Assembly: GCA_902771225.1 (NCBI GenBank)
Contig: CACXWH010000025.1
Location: 1-43,401, forward strand
Direction of reading: 5' to 3'
DNA from: an uncultured Methanobrevibacter sp.
GTDB taxonomy: Archaea; Methanobacteriota; Methanobacteria; Methanobacteriales; Methanobacteriaceae
DNA: 43,401 nt
Positions within the stretch are counted from its first letter, which is position 1, and each line of letters starts with the position of its first letter. Below, one piece after another: positions 40,787 to 43,401 of this stretch. Below the pieces are notes generated by a model. It had not been told where the DNA came from, searched no databases, and saw only the letters and a program-made list of their open reading frames with translations. Both the position numbers and the translations under genes were made by a program.

Positions 40787-43228
40787 TTACACTAAATAAA
40801 TTTCTTTAAATCCTTTTTGATGTTCATCTCTACTCCATCCTAAAGCAACATTTGGTATTGATTTGTGCTTTTGCTTAAATGAATATCCATCAATTGCTTT
40901 ATTAAGGCCTGTAAGTATTAAAATATGTTCTGCTCTTGAAAATGCAACAAAGTAAAGTCTTGTTAAGTCATCGAATGATTTATCTTTTTCACTTCTATCG
41001 TCTGCACCGAGTTCGCTATATTTACGAATGCTTTCTTCCATAATGGTGTATTCCGGTTCTTTTTTAGGAAATCTTAGATTCTGCGTTCTAATGTCATTAT
41101 TTTTAAATTTGGAACCAACATCAACAATCACTAATGGAAATTCTAAACCTTTTGACTGATGTATGGACATTATATTTAATCTGTTTGCTGGCAGGGTTTC
41201 AAGTAATGCTTCATCTATTGAAACATCTCCTGTAGCTATTGGCAGGAAAATATTCCAAATTGCTTCAAGAATTGATGCTTTTTCAATTTCCGGTGATGTG
41301 AAAATAATATTTGCAGAATATTTATTGAAAAAACCGGTCTGCGTAATGGATTGGGTTATGGCTTCAAGATAGACTACCCCTTCAGCATCTTCCTGTAAAA
41401 AGTCAAGCCAAGTAACTAATTTATAAGCGAGTTCCATTAAATTAGCTCTATCTGGCCATTTATCATATCCTCGAGGATTTCTTCTCTGCCAGTCTATAAC
41501 AAAGGTATTTAAATCAAATGGTTCATGAGGTTCAGGATTCAATTTAAGATATTCTCTTGCTTCATATCTCCAACGCTGCATATTTTTTCTACCAAGATTT
41601 GGTATTTGTTTATCTGAGTCTTGTATTTTAGATTCGGGATCAATACATTCTAATATTAATCCACAAAATATGGCAACTTCTTTGATTTCCTGTAAATCAC
41701 GACCGCGAGGGTTAAATACTTCAATAGGGTTTTTTATTTTTTTCAGTTGATTTCTTATATGGCCATTTAATGTATGTGTTCCATAACTCATTTCTTTTGG
41801 TGAATATGTTAAAACTGCCATATCTGATGCAGAACCTTCTTTTTCATCTAATTTAATGCTAATCTTATTTATTCCTTTTGCTTTTTCAGCACTTTCTTGT
41901 TTTAGCTGTTTTAATTCTTGAGGTGTCTTGCATTTTTCTAATTTTTCAAAGTATTGCCCATCAATAACTCTGTTGACTTTTAAAGTAGTTTCACCATCAT
42001 TGATTAAATCACTGACTAATTTTGCCAGATCCCGGGATAATATTTGAAGATTATTTCTAAATAATCCCAAAATCGGCATATTGTGCTTTTCAAGCTCTGG
42101 AGCAATAATTTTGGGTTTAGCTTCTACCCTTGCATTTTGATATTCACCATCAAGTTCAACAAACTGATTGCAGTGGTTAATAATATTTTTACTTGAACGA
42201 TAATTTGTTCTCAAGTTAATCTCTTCAACATCAATTCCAAGTTTATTTTTAGCTCTTATTTTGAAATTGGTGAATAAGTCTACTGTTGCTCCTCTGAAAC
42301 GATAAAGAGATTGATCGTCGTCCCCTACAACAGATATGCTTCCGCCGTTTTCAATTGCTGATTTGGCCATTGTAAAGTAAATTTCTTCTTGGATTAAATT
42401 TGTATCCTGATATTCGTCAATTAAAATAATTTTTAAATCTTGTAAAAAGATATCTAATTTATTATTTTTCAGTGAATCCAGGAATTTGGATTCAAGCATT
42501 GTAAAATCAATAATGTTTCGACTTTTTAGCTCTTCTTCATATTCTTTAATACAGTCAAGTGCAATTCTTGCGCCACTGTTTTCACCGACATTATTATAGA
42601 ATTCATCAAAGTCAATTTGATCATAATACATCCTATTTTTTAAATTTAAAAGAAGTTCACTCATTTGAGAAGCTTCTTTCAATTTATCTTTTTTAGTAAA
42701 GCTTTTAAGATAACCCTGTAGGTTTTCATCTAAATAACGATTATCTTTTAATAAAATTCTAACCATTGCAAATTTAGCAACAAACTCTTCTATAACAACT
42801 TCTTGGTTTGTTCCAGGTTCTTTATGAACACGTAAAAGTTCTTGGGCAATACTGTCGGTAGTTCCTATTGTTAATTGGTTAAAGTCAATTCTGTTAAGTT
42901 CAATTAACCTGTCAAAACCATCTCCTGCATTTTCAATGAGATAATTTTTTATTTCATCCCCCCATCCGAGAATACGGGAGTATAACTCATCTGCAGCTTT
43001 TTTTGTAAATGTTGTTGCAAGTATTTCGTTAGCTTTAATATCATCTACAAAAATGTATTTTAATATTTTAAGTACAATTACTGTTGTTTTTCCAGATCCT
43101 GGTCCAGCTACAATAAAAAGTCCTTCATTTGCTTTTGAAAGAATAGCTTTTTTTTGGTCATGGTTAGAGGAAATGTTTCTTTTTAAAATATTTACAACTA
43201 TATCTTCAAACTCTTCATAACTAATCAT
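40787..43228 (-). CDS. UvrD/Rep superfamily 1A DNA helicase (AddA-like partner)
   Basis: An 813-aa superfamily 1A helicase. Motif I is AGPGSGKTTV (Walker A, about residues 41-50), Ia TTFTKKAADELYSRI, II LIDEYQDTN, III GDDDQSLYRFRGA, IV LRTNYRSS, V SIHQSKGLEFPLVIVD (about 699-714), and VI YVAFSRAEHILILTG. A region of about 300 residues between motifs IV and V contains the 2B subdomain. It lacks a C-terminal nuclease domain; the nuclease is supplied by the next gene, so the pair resembles a split RecB/AddAB system. Whether it pairs with a Chi-like sequence cannot be seen. AGGGATTAC precedes ATG 43228. Probable role in double-strand break repair or DNA degradation. Confidence 0.93.
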   Translation of the reverse strand: MISYEEFEDIVVNILKRNISSNHDQKKAILSKANEGLFIVAGPGSGKTTVIVLKILKYIFVDDIKANEILATTFTKKAADELYSRILGWGDEIKNYLIENAGDGFDRLIELNRIDFNQLTIGTTDSIAQELLRVHKEPGTNQEVVIEEFVAKFAMVRILLKDNRYLDENLQGYLKSFTKKDKLKEASQMSELLLNLKNRMYYDQIDFDEFYNNVGENSGARIALDCIKEYEEELKSRNIIDFTMLESKFLDSLKNNKLDIFLQDLKIILIDEYQDTNLIQEEIYFTMAKSAIENGGSISVVGDDDQSLYRFRGATVDLFTNFKIRAKNKLGIDVEEINLRTNYRSSKNIINHCNQFVELDGEYQNARVEAKPKIIAPELEKHNMPILGLFRNNLQILSRDLAKLVSDLINDGETTLKVNRVIDGQYFEKLEKCKTPQELKQLKQESAEKAKGINKISIKLDEKEGSASDMAVLTYSPKEMSYGTHTLNGHIRNQLKKIKNPIEVFNPRGRDLQEIKEVAIFCGLILECIDPESKIQDSDKQIPNLGRKNMQRWRYEAREYLKLNPEPHEPFDLNTFVIDWQRRNPRGYDKWPDRANLMELAYKLVTWLDFLQEDAEGVVYLEAITQSITQTGFFNKYSANIIFTSPEIEKASILEAIWNIFLPIATGDVSIDEALLETLPANRLNIMSIHQSKGLEFPLVIVDVGSKFKNNDIRTQNLRFPKKEPEYTIMEESIRKYSELGADDRSEKDKSFDDLTRLYFVAFSRAEHILILTGLNKAIDGYSFKQKHKSIPNVALGWSRDEHQKGFKEIYLV

Positions 43229-43401
43229 TGTAATCCCTAAAATTTTTAATGTGTATATGTATTGATTTAATTATTAATAAATTAATTGAGAGAGCATTTG
43301 ATAAGTGCGACGAGATAGAATCAATAATTTGCCACACATCTTGGATTATGAGATGTATGTTAGTGCAGTCTTTATTGACTGATAATGCTGTTGTGCGCGT
43401 T
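43229..43401. other. Terminal intergenic segment with small hairpins, no gene identified
   Basis: After the helicase promoter region, 43330-43401 becomes less AT-rich and holds ACATCT...AGATGT (43336-43356) and CAGTC...GACTG (43366-43381). It may be the beginning of an RNA or of a gene that continues beyond the window; too little is present to tell. Confidence 0.3.

Overview
The window looks like chromosomal DNA from a methanogenic archaeon of the order Methanobacteriales, most likely Methanobrevibacter or a close relative. The evidence is the low-GC, A/T-ending codon use, archaeal-only enzymes (geranylgeranylglyceryl phosphate synthase, 4-phosphopantoate--beta-alanine ligase, NadM, NurA/HerA/Mre11/Rad50, Tsr3, L40e), a Mur-ligase-like gene of the kind used for pseudomurein, a giant adhesin-like protein made of a beta-helix plus DUF11 repeats, and strong GGAGG / AGGTGAT ribosome binding sites. 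I saw no rRNA, tRNA, CRISPR array, insertion sequence or prophage.

Layout. 1-453 holds the 5' part of a membrane-anchored protein on the minus strand. 547-5130 (plus) carries pyrG, a prepilin-peptidase/class III pilin-like pair, a membrane protein and a Dph6-like PP-loop ATPase. 5131-6808 (minus) carries a UPF0200-type kinase, phosphopantoate--beta-alanine ligase and a small membrane protein. 6932-7045 is a non-coding segment dense in inverted repeats. 7143-10822 (plus) carries a YprB-like exonuclease, a protein of 26-residue HEAT-like repeats and an M42 aminopeptidase. 10857-13277 is a molybdenum/NAD section: trmO (minus), two tandem mop genes (plus), then nadM, moaE and an unlisted 51-codon membrane-peptide gene (minus). 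13368-14548 carries an anchored hypothetical protein and tsr3.

14549-24876 is the surface-protein region: a 1-kb AT-rich leader, a 2826-residue adhesin-like protein with eight DUF11 units in exact 354-bp register, and a headless remnant of another adhesin. 25241-27201 carries a 27-codon ORF coupled to an esterase gene, then an acyltransferase-3 gene broken by one missing base near its start. Just beyond it, the ribosomal protein L40e gene has a clean 5' half and a recognisable 3' end, but its middle appears to be missing.

27644-35093 carries GGGP synthase followed by the DNA-end-processing set nurA-herA-mre11-rad50. 35116-35514 is a convergent MTH538-type TIR-like (ThsB-like) gene. 35594-38885 has a Mur ligase, a VanW-like membrane-anchored protein and a MobA-like nucleotidyltransferase, which I read as probable pseudomurein or envelope functions. 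38878-43228 (minus) has a DUF169 protein and a two-gene AddAB-like pair: a UvrD/Rep superfamily helicase and a PD-(D/E)XK nuclease with an Fe-S-type cysteine set. The last 170 bases have no gene that I can identify.

Most of the window is housekeeping. The parts most worth checking are the damaged L40e gene, the structured intergenic segment at 6932-7045, the TIR-like gene beside rad50, the AddAB-like pair and the homogenised adhesin repeats. All assignments come from reading the sequence and recalling protein families. No database search was possible.
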